Shown in pieces: positions 7,651 through 15,913 of a stretch of DNA of 64,000 nt; within the stretch, counting starts at the first letter, position 1, and each line of letters opens with the position of its first letter. The notes below the pieces were generated by a model. It was not told where the DNA came from. It searched no databases and saw only the letters and a list, made by a program, of their open reading frames with translations. The DNA lies in NCBI RefSeq assembly GCF_000172555.1, contig NZ_ABOX02000008.1:124001-188000 (forward strand), in the 5' to 3' direction. The stretch is from Pedosphaera parvula Ellin514. GTDB lineage: Bacteria > Verrucomicrobiota > Verrucomicrobiia > Limisphaerales > Pedosphaeraceae. The translations under genes were made by a program, and so were the position numbers.

Positions 7651-9756
7651 TTAAGCGAAACTCAACTTGGTGGTTGGTGCGCTTTCGTCCCAGCCGCGCG
7701 GAGGTTTGCTATTGATGGCCGAAACGTCCTTGATGGAGATTTGGTTGCCACGGGTCTTCGCGCCCTTCACTGCAACATCGGCAGGGTTGGCGGTTTGTTG
7801 GGCGACTTTTTGGTACGCGGCGGGTTTGTATTTGATGTAAATCTGCGCCGGGGTGTCAGGTTCGAAAAACAGGATTTTCGATTTCTCAGGAATGCAGAAG
7901 TATTCCTTGTTCATGATGATGCCGCCAAACGTGAAGCGCTTGAGATAAGTCGCCTCGCGATTGGTATAGGCCAGGGTGAAGATGCGGTCGCGATCGGGAA
8001 TGCCGCAATACACCACGTCCGGGCCCACAAACAATTTCTCCTGCAATTCGGTGACCTTGTAATGGCCGTCGCGGAAGATGAGGAGGAGCTTGTCGAACTT
8101 GGTGCAATCGACGCGGAACTCTTCACCGGAGACCTTGTGGCCGACGTAACCGGATTCGCGATCGTAGGCAACCTTGAAGGCTTTGAAGGCGACATCCTTG
8201 GCCTCGACTTCGTCGTAACGGCTGCTCTTGGTGAGGCGAGGATAAATGGGACCGTACTTTTCCAGCAACGCTTCGAGACGGCCAATGGCGTACTTGGTGA
8301 GGTTCTTGAGGTGCTTCGCGGTTTCGCTGAGGTCGGCTTTGATCTTATCGATCTCTTCGCGGTGCTTGTTGATATCGAAGAGTGAAATGCGGCGGATGCG
8401 AACGCCGAGGAGCATTTCCACATCGGTGTCAACGAGGTCGCGAATCATTTCCTTGCGGAAAGGTTTGAAGCCATCATAGACCGCTTCATAAACGGCTTCG
8501 TTCGTCTTACACTGCTCGATCTTTTTGTAGATGCGATTTTCAATGAAGATGCGGACGAGGGTTTTGAAGTGGAGTTCTTCCTGAAGTTTCTTTTCCTTCA
8601 GCTCCAGTTCGCGCTTCAAGGTGTCGACGAGTTGGGCGGTGTTTTCGCGCAACACTTCGGAGACGGTCATTTCCACGGGGCGATTATTGCGGATGACAAT
8701 AATGCGGCTGGAGATGGACATCTCGCAATCGGTGAAGGCGTAGAGCGCGTCGATCAACTGGTCGGCGCTGACGCCGGAGGGCGCTTTGATTTCAATCTCG
8801 GCCTCTTCAGAGGTGAAGTCGTTGATGCTCTTGATTTTGATCTTGCCCTTGCGTGAGGCGTCCTCGATGGAACCGATCAATGAATCGGTGGTGGTCATCG
8901 GCGGGATTTCCTTGATGACAACGGTGGATTCGTCCTTCGCTTTGATTTTGGCGCGCACCTTGATGCTGCCCTTGCCGTCGGCGTATTCGCGGGCATCCAT
9001 CAAACCGCCCGTCGGGAAATCGGGCAGGACTTTGAAGGGTTGCTTCTTGAGAATGGCGATTTGCGCTTCGAGCAATTCGGGGAAGTTGTGCGGCAAGATT
9101 TTGCACGACATGCCGACCGCGATGCCTTCAGTGCCGAGCATGAGGAGCGTCGGTAGTTTGGAGGGAAGTGTGACCGGTTCCTTATTACGACCGTCGTAAC
9201 TGGGAACGAACTCGGTCAGCTCGTCGTTGAAGAGTTCGTTGCGCGCGAGCTCGGTCAGGCGGCATTCGATGTAACGCGGGGCGGCTGCGGGGTCGCCGGT
9301 GTAGATGTTGCCGAAGTTACCCTGGCCTTCGATCAAGTAACGTTTGTTCGTAATGACAACCAGGGCGTCACCAATGGCAGCTTCACCGTGGGGATGATAC
9401 TGCGCGCAATGGCCGGAGATGGTCGCGACCTTGATGAAGCGTCCGTCGTCCTTCTCATGCAGCGACCAGAGGATGCGGCGTTGCACGGGCTTCAAACCGT
9501 CGGCGAGATTGGGAATGGCGCGGTCACGAATGACGTAGGAGGCGTATTCGAGAAAGCTGAAATCCATCCGCTTGTGGAGCGGGGTTTCCACTTTGTTAAT
9601 ATCGAAGGGACGCACCGCGATTTCGGTCGCCGCGGTCTCGGCCACGACATGGTCTTTGCCGTTGCCATTGCCATTATCCTTACCATCGCCATTCCCGTTC
9701 GTGGGGAGTTCGGGTTGGGCGGGTTGTTCTTTCTTCTCTTTTTTTGATTCGCTCAT
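7651..9756 (-). CDS. parC: DNA topoisomerase IV subunit A (type IIA)
   Basis: This 701-residue protein cuts and rejoins DNA in the type IIA enzyme. It contains 'FLEYASYVIRDRAIPNLADG' (69-88), 'RRILWSLHE' (93-101), 'HCAQYHPHGEAAIGDA' (116-131) and the catalytic tyrosine Tyr162 in 'APRYIECRLTEL'. The first 45 residues are a Gly/Asn/Lys-rich low-complexity tail that looks disordered. The length is shorter than gyrase A, and the C-terminal region lacks a clear six-bladed GyrA box, so decatenation rather than supercoiling is the likely role. It lies 18 bases after parE in the same operon and ends at a strong terminator. Confidence 0.92.
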   Translation of the reverse strand: MSESKKEKKEQPAQPELPTNGNGDGKDNGNGNGKDHVVAETAATEIAVRPFDINKVETPLHKRMDFSFLEYASYVIRDRAIPNLADGLKPVQRRILWSLHEKDDGRFIKVATISGHCAQYHPHGEAAIGDALVVITNKRYLIEGQGNFGNIYTGDPAAAPRYIECRLTELARNELFNDELTEFVPSYDGRNKEPVTLPSKLPTLLMLGTEGIAVGMSCKILPHNFPELLEAQIAILKKQPFKVLPDFPTGGLMDAREYADGKGSIKVRAKIKAKDESTVVIKEIPPMTTTDSLIGSIEDASRKGKIKIKSINDFTSEEAEIEIKAPSGVSADQLIDALYAFTDCEMSISSRIIVIRNNRPVEMTVSEVLRENTAQLVDTLKRELELKEKKLQEELHFKTLVRIFIENRIYKKIEQCKTNEAVYEAVYDGFKPFRKEMIRDLVDTDVEMLLGVRIRRISLFDINKHREEIDKIKADLSETAKHLKNLTKYAIGRLEALLEKYGPIYPRLTKSSRYDEVEAKDVAFKAFKVAYDRESGYVGHKVSGEEFRVDCTKFDKLLLIFRDGHYKVTELQEKLFVGPDVVYCGIPDRDRIFTLAYTNREATYLKRFTFGGIIMNKEYFCIPEKSKILFFEPDTPAQIYIKYKPAAYQKVAQQTANPADVAVKGAKTRGNQISIKDVSAINSKPPRGWDESAPTTKLSFA

Positions 9757-9774
9757 TACTTCAAAATCCTGGGG

Positions 9775-11604
9775 TTAGTCTTCGACAGGGACGATGAGGT
9801 TTTCCATGATGTAATCCTTGCGCTCGGGTGTATTGCGGCCCATGTAGAACGAAAGGATGTTCGAGGCGTCCGGCTTGGCGGCGTATTCGACCTGGCTGAG
9901 GCGCATTTCCTTGCCGATGAATTGCTTGAACTCGGCGGGCGAGATTTCTCCCAATCCTTTGAATCGGGTGATCTCGCAACTTTTGCCCAGCGCCTGCGAC
10001 GCGGTATCGCGCTCCGCTTCGGAATAACAGTAAATGGTTTTATCCTTGTTGCGCACGCGGAAGAGGGGTGTTTCGAGCACGTAGAGATGGCCGTCCTGCA
10101 CCAACTGATCAAAGAACCGGAAAAAGTAAGTGATCAATAAATTGCGGATGTGCAGGCCGTCGACGTCGGCGTCGGTGGCGAGGATCACCTTCTCGTAACG
10201 CAAACCTTCGAGGTTGTCCTCGATGTCGAGACTGCGCATGAGATTGTACATTTCGTCGTTCTTGTAAACGATGTCGCGCTTGAGATCCCAAACGTTGAGC
10301 GGCTTGCCCTTGAGCACGAAGATGGCCTGGGTATTGACGTCGCGACAGCTCACAATGGAACCGGCGGCGGATTGACCTTCTGTGAGGAAGACCATCGAGC
10401 CCTTGCCTTTGCCCTTTTCCTTGTCGAAATGCACCTTGCAATCCTTGAGCTGCGGGATACGGAACGTTATCGCCTTCGCACGCTCTCGGGCGAGTTTCTT
10501 CACATCCTGCAATTCCTTGCGGAGCTGGCGGGTGTCTTCCACCTTCGCCATGATCTTCTCAGCGACTTCGCGATTACGATTGAAGAAGTGGAGTAATTCC
10601 TCGCGCACCGTGTTCACGAGCTCGGTGCGGATTTCGGTGTTGCCCAGTTTGTTCTTGGTTTGCGATTCGAATAACGGGTCCTTCAGGCGAATCGCGACGG
10701 CGCCGACCATGCATTCGCGCACGTCATCGCCTTCGTATTTGCCCTTGGAATGTTCGTTGACCGCCTTGAGCAAACCTTCGCGGAAGGCGCTCAAGTGCGT
10801 GCCGCCGTCGGAGGTGTATTGACCGTTGACGAAGGAGAAAAAGCTTTCGCCATAACGACTGTTGCTGTGCGTGAAGCAAAATTCCAGCGTCTTGTTCGCG
10901 AAATGGAGCGGGGGATAGATCGGCTCGCTGTTGTCGGCGCGGAGATCTTCCATGACGAGATCGAGCAATCCGTTTTTGGATTGAAACGTCTGGCCGTTGA
11001 ACTGCAGCTTGAGGCCGGTATTCAGGTAACTGTAATGGCGGAGACGTTTTTCGATGTACTCGGCGCGAAACTCGCTCTCCTTAAAAATCGTCGGATCTGG
11101 CTCGAACTCGATAAACGTGCCGTCGGGTTCCGTGGTCTTGCCAGTCTTTTCACCCTTCAACTTGCCTTGCTTGAACGAGGCTTCCGAAAATTCGCCGCCG
11201 CGATGGCTGCGGACATAAAAATCCTTGGAGAGTGCATTGACGGCCTTGGTGCCGACGCCGTTGAGGCCGACGCTGAATTGAAACACGTCGTCGTTATACT
11301 TGGCGCCGGTATTGATCTTGGAAACGCAATCGATGACCTTGCCCAGCGGGATGCCGCGGCCGAAGTCGCGCACGCTCACCTTGTTGCCCTCGACCTTGAT
11401 CTGGACTTCCTTGCCGTAGCCCATGATGTATTCATCGATGGTATTATCGATGACTTCCTTGAGCAGGACGTAGCAACCGTCGTCGTGATGGGAGCCGTCA
11501 CCGATGCGCCCGATGTACATGCCGGTGCGCAACCGGATGTGTTCGAGCGAGGAAAGCGTCTTGATTTTACTCTCGTCGTATACGTTTTTCTTGTTCTCGG
11601 CCAT
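9775..11604 (-). CDS. parE: DNA topoisomerase IV subunit B (type IIA ATPase subunit)
   Basis: The protein has 609 residues, short like chlamydial and bacteroidete ParE. The GHKL ATPase includes 'LLKEVIDNTIDEYIMG' (47-62) and 'VRDFGRGIPLGK' (78-89). 'GLNGVGTKAVNALS' is the ATP lid. The TOPRIM part has 'TEGQSAAGS' (around 407) in place of the usual EGDSAGG, keeping the catalytic Glu, and 'ATDADVDGLHIRN' (around 477) with the metal-binding Asp residues. It supplies ATP-driven strand passage for ParC, encoded 18 bases downstream. The nearby sequence shows no additional gyrase genes. Confidence 0.92.
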   Translation of the reverse strand: MAENKKNVYDESKIKTLSSLEHIRLRTGMYIGRIGDGSHHDDGCYVLLKEVIDNTIDEYIMGYGKEVQIKVEGNKVSVRDFGRGIPLGKVIDCVSKINTGAKYNDDVFQFSVGLNGVGTKAVNALSKDFYVRSHRGGEFSEASFKQGKLKGEKTGKTTEPDGTFIEFEPDPTIFKESEFRAEYIEKRLRHYSYLNTGLKLQFNGQTFQSKNGLLDLVMEDLRADNSEPIYPPLHFANKTLEFCFTHSNSRYGESFFSFVNGQYTSDGGTHLSAFREGLLKAVNEHSKGKYEGDDVRECMVGAVAIRLKDPLFESQTKNKLGNTEIRTELVNTVREELLHFFNRNREVAEKIMAKVEDTRQLRKELQDVKKLARERAKAITFRIPQLKDCKVHFDKEKGKGKGSMVFLTEGQSAAGSIVSCRDVNTQAIFVLKGKPLNVWDLKRDIVYKNDEMYNLMRSLDIEDNLEGLRYEKVILATDADVDGLHIRNLLITYFFRFFDQLVQDGHLYVLETPLFRVRNKDKTIYCYSEAERDTASQALGKSCEITRFKGLGEISPAEFKQFIGKEMRLSQVEYAAKPDASNILSFYMGRNTPERKDYIMENLIVPVED

Positions 11605-11966
11605 ATATAGAATCTATAAAATATTCAGGTTAACACCCCATTTGCCAATAGCTAAAAGTGGGTTTTTTACCCGCAAAGTTGCATATTGATGCAGAAATTT
11701 ATGGTATTCAACCTTTTCACCCAACTGACTGCCCATCAAAGCCTTATTCGTTGCCATCAGTTGCCACAGAGGGACAAATCCATCCTTTGACCGGCGCGCC
11801 CCGGGTATGTTCAGCCTCTTTTCACTTAGCATGCAGATAATATAAATGGGGGGTGGGACATGGGGTGTCCATGGCCTCAAAAAAGTTTGGAGAAAATTGT
11901 GTTGAGTGGCAAGGAGTTAGAGGAAAAGGCGGGAAATTTGCGAAAGGCGAGTTTTGAAAGGGCGTG

Positions 11967-12091
11967 GGCGTGAACGTTCCTCGTTCCGAAAGGGCCAGCG
12001 GCCCGACCCAAACCAGCCCAACGGCGAAGCCTTGGGTTATCTGCCCGAAATTCTTTTAAGTCCTGAATGGGTGCACCACCTCACACCAGCC
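11967..12091. repeat. Intergenic repeat family B, copy 1
   Basis: This copy matches 13514-13637 closely, from 'ggcgtgaacgttcc' through 'ggcgaagccttgggtta' to 'cctgaatgggtgc'. It contains nested short palindromes (for example 'gggccagcggccc') and overlaps the last codons of the antitoxin gene by about 10 bases. The rest of 11605-11966, upstream of parE, holds no gene I can support. Confidence 0.7.
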
Positions 12092-12299
12092 GGTCGCGCA
12101 GATGAGTCTTGGCGGTTTCCCAATCCACGGGAAGCTCCCCGACGGATTTCAATTTATCATCCCGCTCGCACAACTCACCCTCGTGCCAACCCGGCGATTC
12201 CACCTGTTCGTCGTGGCGACTCAAATCCGCCCGGATCGCCTCCATTAACCGCAATTTTTCCTCTCGTGTCATCTGATCCAACGGCAGGTTGATATCCAT
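12081..12299 (-). CDS. RelB/StbD-like addiction-module antitoxin
   Basis: The 72-residue protein fits the 'putative addiction module component' antitoxin family (PF09720 type). It has 'LPLDQMTREEKLRLMEAI' at 5-22, 'ESPGWHEGELCERDD' in the middle and a C-terminal 'DWETAKTHLRDRL' tail. Such proteins normally neutralise a RelE/ParE-type toxin encoded next to them. No toxin gene adjoins this one: a repeat follows on its 3' side, and a HEAT-repeat gene lies on the opposite strand at its 5' side. It may be an orphan antitoxin. A degraded second copy lies at 14592-14760. Confidence 0.75.
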   Translation of the reverse strand: MDINLPLDQMTREEKLRLMEAIRADLSRHDEQVESPGWHEGELCERDDKLKSVGELPVDWETAKTHLRDRLV

Positions 12300-12421
12300 A
12301 AGTTCTTTCCTTTCACAACGTAGGTTTTGTTGGGAGTGCCGTCAAAGGGGGTTCTTGCGGACTTGTGGAACTAACTGGTTTTGTCCTTTCTCGGCATTCC
12401 GAATCCACTATCGTTTCGCCG

Positions 12422-13459
12422 ATGATGAAGAAAAACCAGTTCCGCCTCATGCTTATAATTGTGGTGCTTGCCGCAATTTTGGGCGGATTGGCCTGGCACA
12501 GTGCCACGCCGAAGGAGCCCATTTATCACGGAAAACCTCTGGGCGACTGGCTGGAAGGGATAAGTGAGAATATGAAACCGGAGCAGGAACAGGCACTCCT
12601 GATCCTGGCCAAAATGGGAACCAACGCCACTCCCATCATAGTGCGCAAGCTGGAGCAAAATGATTCGCCCATAAGAAACAAATATCGCGACGCCTGGCCG
12701 ACGCTGCCTGCCTGGCCAAAAAAGGTTCTGCCCACGCCTGCGCCTGAAACCTTTACCGTGGAGGATGCTGAAAGAGCGTTCCGATCTGTGCTGGGCACCA
12801 ACATGGCCAGTCAATTACCCCAACTGCTCACTCATCCCAACCCCGCAGTCCGTGAAGCCGTTGCTCCAGAGATTTGGGAAGCATACAGGCTTCGTTCCAT
12901 TCCGAGCGAGCAGCTTTTATCCCTTTGTATTTTCGCCTTGAAGGACCCCGATCCTCTGGTTCGCTTTAATTCAGCTTTGGTTTTGGAACGCTTCGGTCCG
13001 GCTGCCTCAAATGCCGTTCCCAACCTTATCCACTCATTGCGGAGCAGCGAAGCGGGCCGTAGAAAAGGTTCGACAATCCATGTTCGTGCTGTTGCGCTCC
13101 GGGTATTGGGAAGCATCGGTTCGGCCGCTGCAAGTGCCGTTCCCGCGTTGACGAATCTCTTATCTTCATCTGATGTCGAATTCCGCATCCAGGTGGCCGC
13201 TGCTCTCTGGTACATCACCCAGGATGAAACCATCGCTCTTCCCGTATTCATTTCTGATGTTCCTAAACTGGACAAATCTCTAATGGGATCCGAGGCCATA
13301 CACCCCTTGAGAGCAATGGGCCCCCGGGCAAAAGCTGCAGTTCCCATGCTCCTGAATGAAATAAACAGGTATACAAATTACGGAGACAACGGCAGCAGAT
13401 TCAGCATCGCCCTCGAAGCCATTGACCCTGACGCTGCTGCAAAAATCTGGGTGAAATGA
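12422..13459 (+). CDS. Membrane-anchored HEAT-repeat protein
   Basis: The protein has 345 residues from the ATG at 12422; a longer frame reaches 12365 but adds no plausible signal. One N-terminal membrane segment (residues about 7-25) is followed by 'YHGKPLGDWLEGI', an opening I associate with verrucomicrobial HEAT proteins. Several HEAT-like helical repeats then follow, seen as 'PDPLVRFNSALVLERFGPAA', 'VRAVALRVLGSIGSAAASAV' and 'FRIQVAAALWYI'. HEAT arrays usually serve as protein-binding scaffolds; no enzymatic residues are visible. It is bracketed by the two copies of repeat family B, in the way the GH79-like gene is bracketed by family A. It diverges from the antitoxin gene. Confidence 0.8.
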   Translation: MMKKNQFRLMLIIVVLAAILGGLAWHSATPKEPIYHGKPLGDWLEGISENMKPEQEQALLILAKMGTNATPIIVRKLEQNDSPIRNKYRDAWPTLPAWPKKVLPTPAPETFTVEDAERAFRSVLGTNMASQLPQLLTHPNPAVREAVAPEIWEAYRLRSIPSEQLLSLCIFALKDPDPLVRFNSALVLERFGPAASNAVPNLIHSLRSSEAGRRKGSTIHVRAVALRVLGSIGSAAASAVPALTNLLSSSDVEFRIQVAAALWYITQDETIALPVFISDVPKLDKSLMGSEAIHPLRAMGPRAKAAVPMLLNEINRYTNYGDNGSRFSIALEAIDPDAAAKIWVK

Positions 13460-13513
13460 AAAGCAAACGCAGCAAAATGATTCTAGTGATGAATTTTGAT
13501 TATAAACCGGCAT

Positions 13514-13637
13514 GGCGTGAACGTTCCCCATTCTGAAAGGGCCAACGGCCCGGCCTAAACCAGCCTAATGGCGAAGCCTTGGGTTACTTGGTTGAGATTT
13601 AATCAAGCCCTGAATGGGCGCGCCACATCTCACGCCA
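13514..13637. repeat. Intergenic repeat family B, copy 2
   Basis: This is a direct-orientation match to 11967-12091 with scattered substitutions. With the surrounding bases it fills the 320-bp gap between the HEAT gene and the paralog pair; the rest of the gap shows only the ribosome site of the next gene. Confidence 0.7.
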
Positions 13638-13779
13638 TCCGTTTACACAATTGCGTCTTGGCCCTTTTGCAATTCATGAAGATTCTGATGTTCTTTCCAC
13701 CAATAATGCACTGGCCTTTTTCCCCTAGCTTTGTATAGATAGTTCGTCACAAGAACATCCACACATTCAAGGAGAACAA

Positions 13780-14115
13780 ATGACCCAAGATGAAGCGCGC
13801 AAACATTTCCAGGAGTTATTGAAAAACTACAACCGGGGAATTTACATGATCGGTGAAACTTTCTATCGGCTATACCTGTATGCTGCGTTCATCAAGCCGG
13901 AGGAAATCATGACGCAGGTTCCAGAGGCGCTTCGAAAAGAACTTTTAAAAGCTGCATCCCGTCCTCTCCCGACACGTGAGGAGGATCAATGGCTTATCGG
14001 CGGCACTTTCATCCACGAAGACACGGAGGAATCACGCCGCGCCGCCAGGGAAGAAGATGATAACCGGTATAAAGGTCGTTGCAGACTTTACGAGTATTTG
14101 AACCGACCGGCTTAA
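13780..14115 (+). CDS. Uncharacterised paralog 1 of a tandem pair
   Basis: This 111-residue soluble protein is preceded by a good ribosome site, AAGGAG at 13769-13774. It aligns along its length with the product of 14215-14556. Shared features are 'MT.(D/E)(E/D)ARK...L', 'GIY', a 'RLY' segment followed by 'AA.I..EEI...VPE', 'LPLP/PLP...E(E)D.W', and a conserved end 'RY+G+CRL+EYLNR'. It is rich in Glu, Arg and Lys, mostly helical, with no membrane segment. I do not recognise the family and give no function. Tandem duplication within an accessory patch suggests an immunity-like or regulatory role, but that is speculation. Confidence 0.7.
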   Translation: MTQDEARKHFQELLKNYNRGIYMIGETFYRLYLYAAFIKPEEIMTQVPEALRKELLKAASRPLPTREEDQWLIGGTFIHEDTEESRRAAREEDDNRYKGRCRLYEYLNRPA

Positions 14116-14139
14116 ACTGACTTTCAAAGGAGATTAGCC

Positions 14140-14202
14140 ATGACACCTGATGAGGTCCATAAGCAGCCTCACCATCACTGTCAACAACCTGACTACAATT
14201 AG
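14140..14202 (+). pseudogene. Vestigial third paralog start (20 codons)
   Basis: An AAGGAG (14127-14132) and ATG open a 20-codon frame beginning MTPDEVHKQ, which resembles the first residues of the flanking paralogs (MTPEDARKL and MTQDEARKH). After about nine codons the likeness ends and a TAG follows. It looks like the truncated stub of a further tandem copy. A functional leader peptide is an alternative. Confidence 0.45.
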
Positions 14203-14214
14203 AAGAATTATTTT

Positions 14215-14556
14215 ATGACACCAGAGGATGCCCGAAAACTGCTTCAAGGCCTCGTGGAGGGTTACCATAAAGGAATTTATGACGAATCCTTCGTGATCCA
14301 TCGCCTCTACTACCTTGCCGCAGTCATTGAAGCGGAGGAAATCTTGGCTGCGGTTCCAGAGGGGGTCCGGCTTGTACTGCAGAAGGACGCGGCTCTCCCG
14401 CTGCCAAAGTTTGAGGAGGATAATTGGTTTATGGCCGGGGTGTCCGTTCGCAGGGGCGAGCCAACGGAGGAGGAGATAAAGGCTTCACTTGAGGCGGACA
14501 AAGCGCGGTATAGAGGGCATTGTCGGCTGCATGAGTATTTGAATCGGCGGGGTTGA
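14215..14556 (+). CDS. Uncharacterised paralog 2 of a tandem pair
   Basis: This 113-residue protein is homologous over its length to the product of 13780-14115, with the same final 'RYRGHCRLHEYLNRRG'-type ending. The ribosome site is weak (AGAAG). It shows no signal peptide, membrane segment or known catalytic motif. It lies in the same direction as paralog 1, with only the vestigial copy between them, so the three units probably arose by repeated duplication. The conserved basic C-terminal end and the Trp-containing 'EEDNW' segment are the likeliest functional parts. Function unknown. Confidence 0.7.
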   Translation: MTPEDARKLLQGLVEGYHKGIYDESFVIHRLYYLAAVIEAEEILAAVPEGVRLVLQKDAALPLPKFEEDNWFMAGVSVRRGEPTEEEIKASLEADKARYRGHCRLHEYLNRRG

Positions 14557-14591
14557 TCTTGGAGTCAGCAGGATTGATGAAAGCAAACCCT

Positions 14592-14760
14592 TTAGCCGCC
14601 AATCTCCCCGACCGACTTCACTTTGTCATCCCGCTTGCACAACTCACGCTGGTGCCAACCCGGCGATTGCACCTGCTCCCCATTGCGACTCAAATCGGCC
14701 CAGATGGCTACCATTGCCCGCAATTTTTCGGTAAGGCGCATCCGGGCCAGAGGCAAGGTA
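14592..14760 (-). pseudogene. Decayed copy of the RelB-like antitoxin gene
   Basis: The minus strand reads 'LPLARMRLTEKLRAMVAIWA' and continues 'DLSRNGEQVQSPGWHQRELC' followed by 'KRDDKVKSVGEI', then stops. This aligns residue by residue with the antitoxin at 12081-12299 from its LPLDQM to its KSVGEL. The copy has no ATG (an in-frame TGA lies just upstream) and lacks the last 16 or so residues with the DWETAK tail. No ORF-sized gene accompanies it, so it is a relic. Confidence 0.75.
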
Positions 14761-14771
14761 AGTGTTCCAGT

Positions 14772-15773
14772 TCAAATACTCTTTAGACCCAGTTCGCGCC
14801 CCTCAGTTAAAAGCATGTTGCAGTATTGAGCTGCACCACCAAGATCTGGAAAAAGCGTCAGATAGTTTATGTTCATTTTGTTCAAACCCTTCAATATGGC
14901 TTTCCGTTCGGTTTCCGGAATGATTACTTTGGTAAGTAAAGGAATTTGATCCCAAGGTGGAGGTCTTAGCTCATTGTATGTACGTATCCATGTTTCAACG
15001 GGGACATTTCCCGGAGTATAAACTAGACTGCCTCCTTGGCTGTGGATGCGCTGATTTTCTTTTGTGCTGGGAGTATAGAATCGAAGCTGCTTCTTTTTCA
15101 GTCGCTGATATTCATTGTCACACAGCCACTCTTTAACGGCGTCCGAAATTTTCGACTCCTCTACCATTTTCCTTATCTGATCAGGAACACCTATTTCCTC
15201 TAAAATATAACGCCTAAAGTCATCAGTGTATGGTGTCTTCGAAAGCTTCTGTTTGAATGGTGCCATCCCATGGGTTTCAGTGATGTTAAAATTTAAGGAT
15301 GCAGTCTCGTGAAAATTTAATGCAAACACTGCTCTTCGACCGCATGTCGACGCCTGTGGCTCTGCAAAAGCAAAGAACAAAGCAACGTAAGGATATTTAG
15401 TCCAGTCTATGAGCGGTGTTTTTAGCCCATGGTGTTGGCCTAAAGCCCATAATTTGAGCTCTTCGCTGTCCTTGTCAGAGTTTTGTATTTCAAATTCAAC
15501 GTTCGTACATCGAGCAACCGCCTCACGATATCGAAAGATGTGAGCCCAATCTTCCGACTTCGAAACCCGAGCAAGCGAGGATGTTATTTCCCATTCCGCG
15601 CATCGCTGACCTCTCCACGAGAGAGAATGGTCTGTGCTGCCACCGAAACCAATTTGTAGAAACTGGAAGAACGCCTCAAACGTTGGTATTTCGACGATGC
15701 GAATGCCATCCAGATAAGAAACCTCAACCCATGGACCGGGCTCCCGATTTGATAAAGGAGTTTGATTTTCCAT
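14772..15773 (-). CDS. FRG-domain protein
   Basis: This 333-residue soluble protein carries the FRG domain signature. Residues 52-56 read 'SWRGQ', and residues 113-125 read 'QHHGLKTPLIDWT', close to the family's 'QHxGLPTRLLDWT', followed by 'YPYVALFFAFAEP' (127-139). The C-terminal half has 'QGGSLVYTP' and a long helical end. FRG domains are named for a conserved F/W-RG motif. They occur in proteins from phage, mobile and defence-rich regions, and their biochemical role is poorly defined. The gene stands alone, converging on the decayed antitoxin, within a patch of toxin-antitoxin relics. Its AT content is noticeably higher than that of the housekeeping genes, which is consistent with acquisition. 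Confidence 0.85.
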   Translation of the reverse strand: MENQTPLSNREPGPWVEVSYLDGIRIVEIPTFEAFFQFLQIGFGGSTDHSLSWRGQRCAEWEITSSLARVSKSEDWAHIFRYREAVARCTNVEFEIQNSDKDSEELKLWALGQHHGLKTPLIDWTKYPYVALFFAFAEPQASTCGRRAVFALNFHETASLNFNITETHGMAPFKQKLSKTPYTDDFRRYILEEIGVPDQIRKMVEESKISDAVKEWLCDNEYQRLKKKQLRFYTPSTKENQRIHSQGGSLVYTPGNVPVETWIRTYNELRPPPWDQIPLLTKVIIPETERKAILKGLNKMNINYLTLFPDLGGAAQYCNMLLTEGRELGLKSI

Positions 15774-15913
15774 TCAGGAGAAAAGTTGAGATTTACCGCT
15801 GGAGAGTGGACGATTCATATGCTTGAGTTAACAAACGTTTATATGCAATGCGAGAAAGAACTGTAGGGTTTTCATTCTGCCTACGGAGGAGCAAAGGGGA
15901 TTGGAAGTAGTAT

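Noticed and set aside
10750-11610. 286-codon plus-strand frame
   Set aside because: It is antisense to parE and low in complexity.
11614-11880. 88-codon minus-strand frame upstream of parE
   Set aside because: It has no ribosome site, no family likeness and a GC- and AT-mixed intergenic character.
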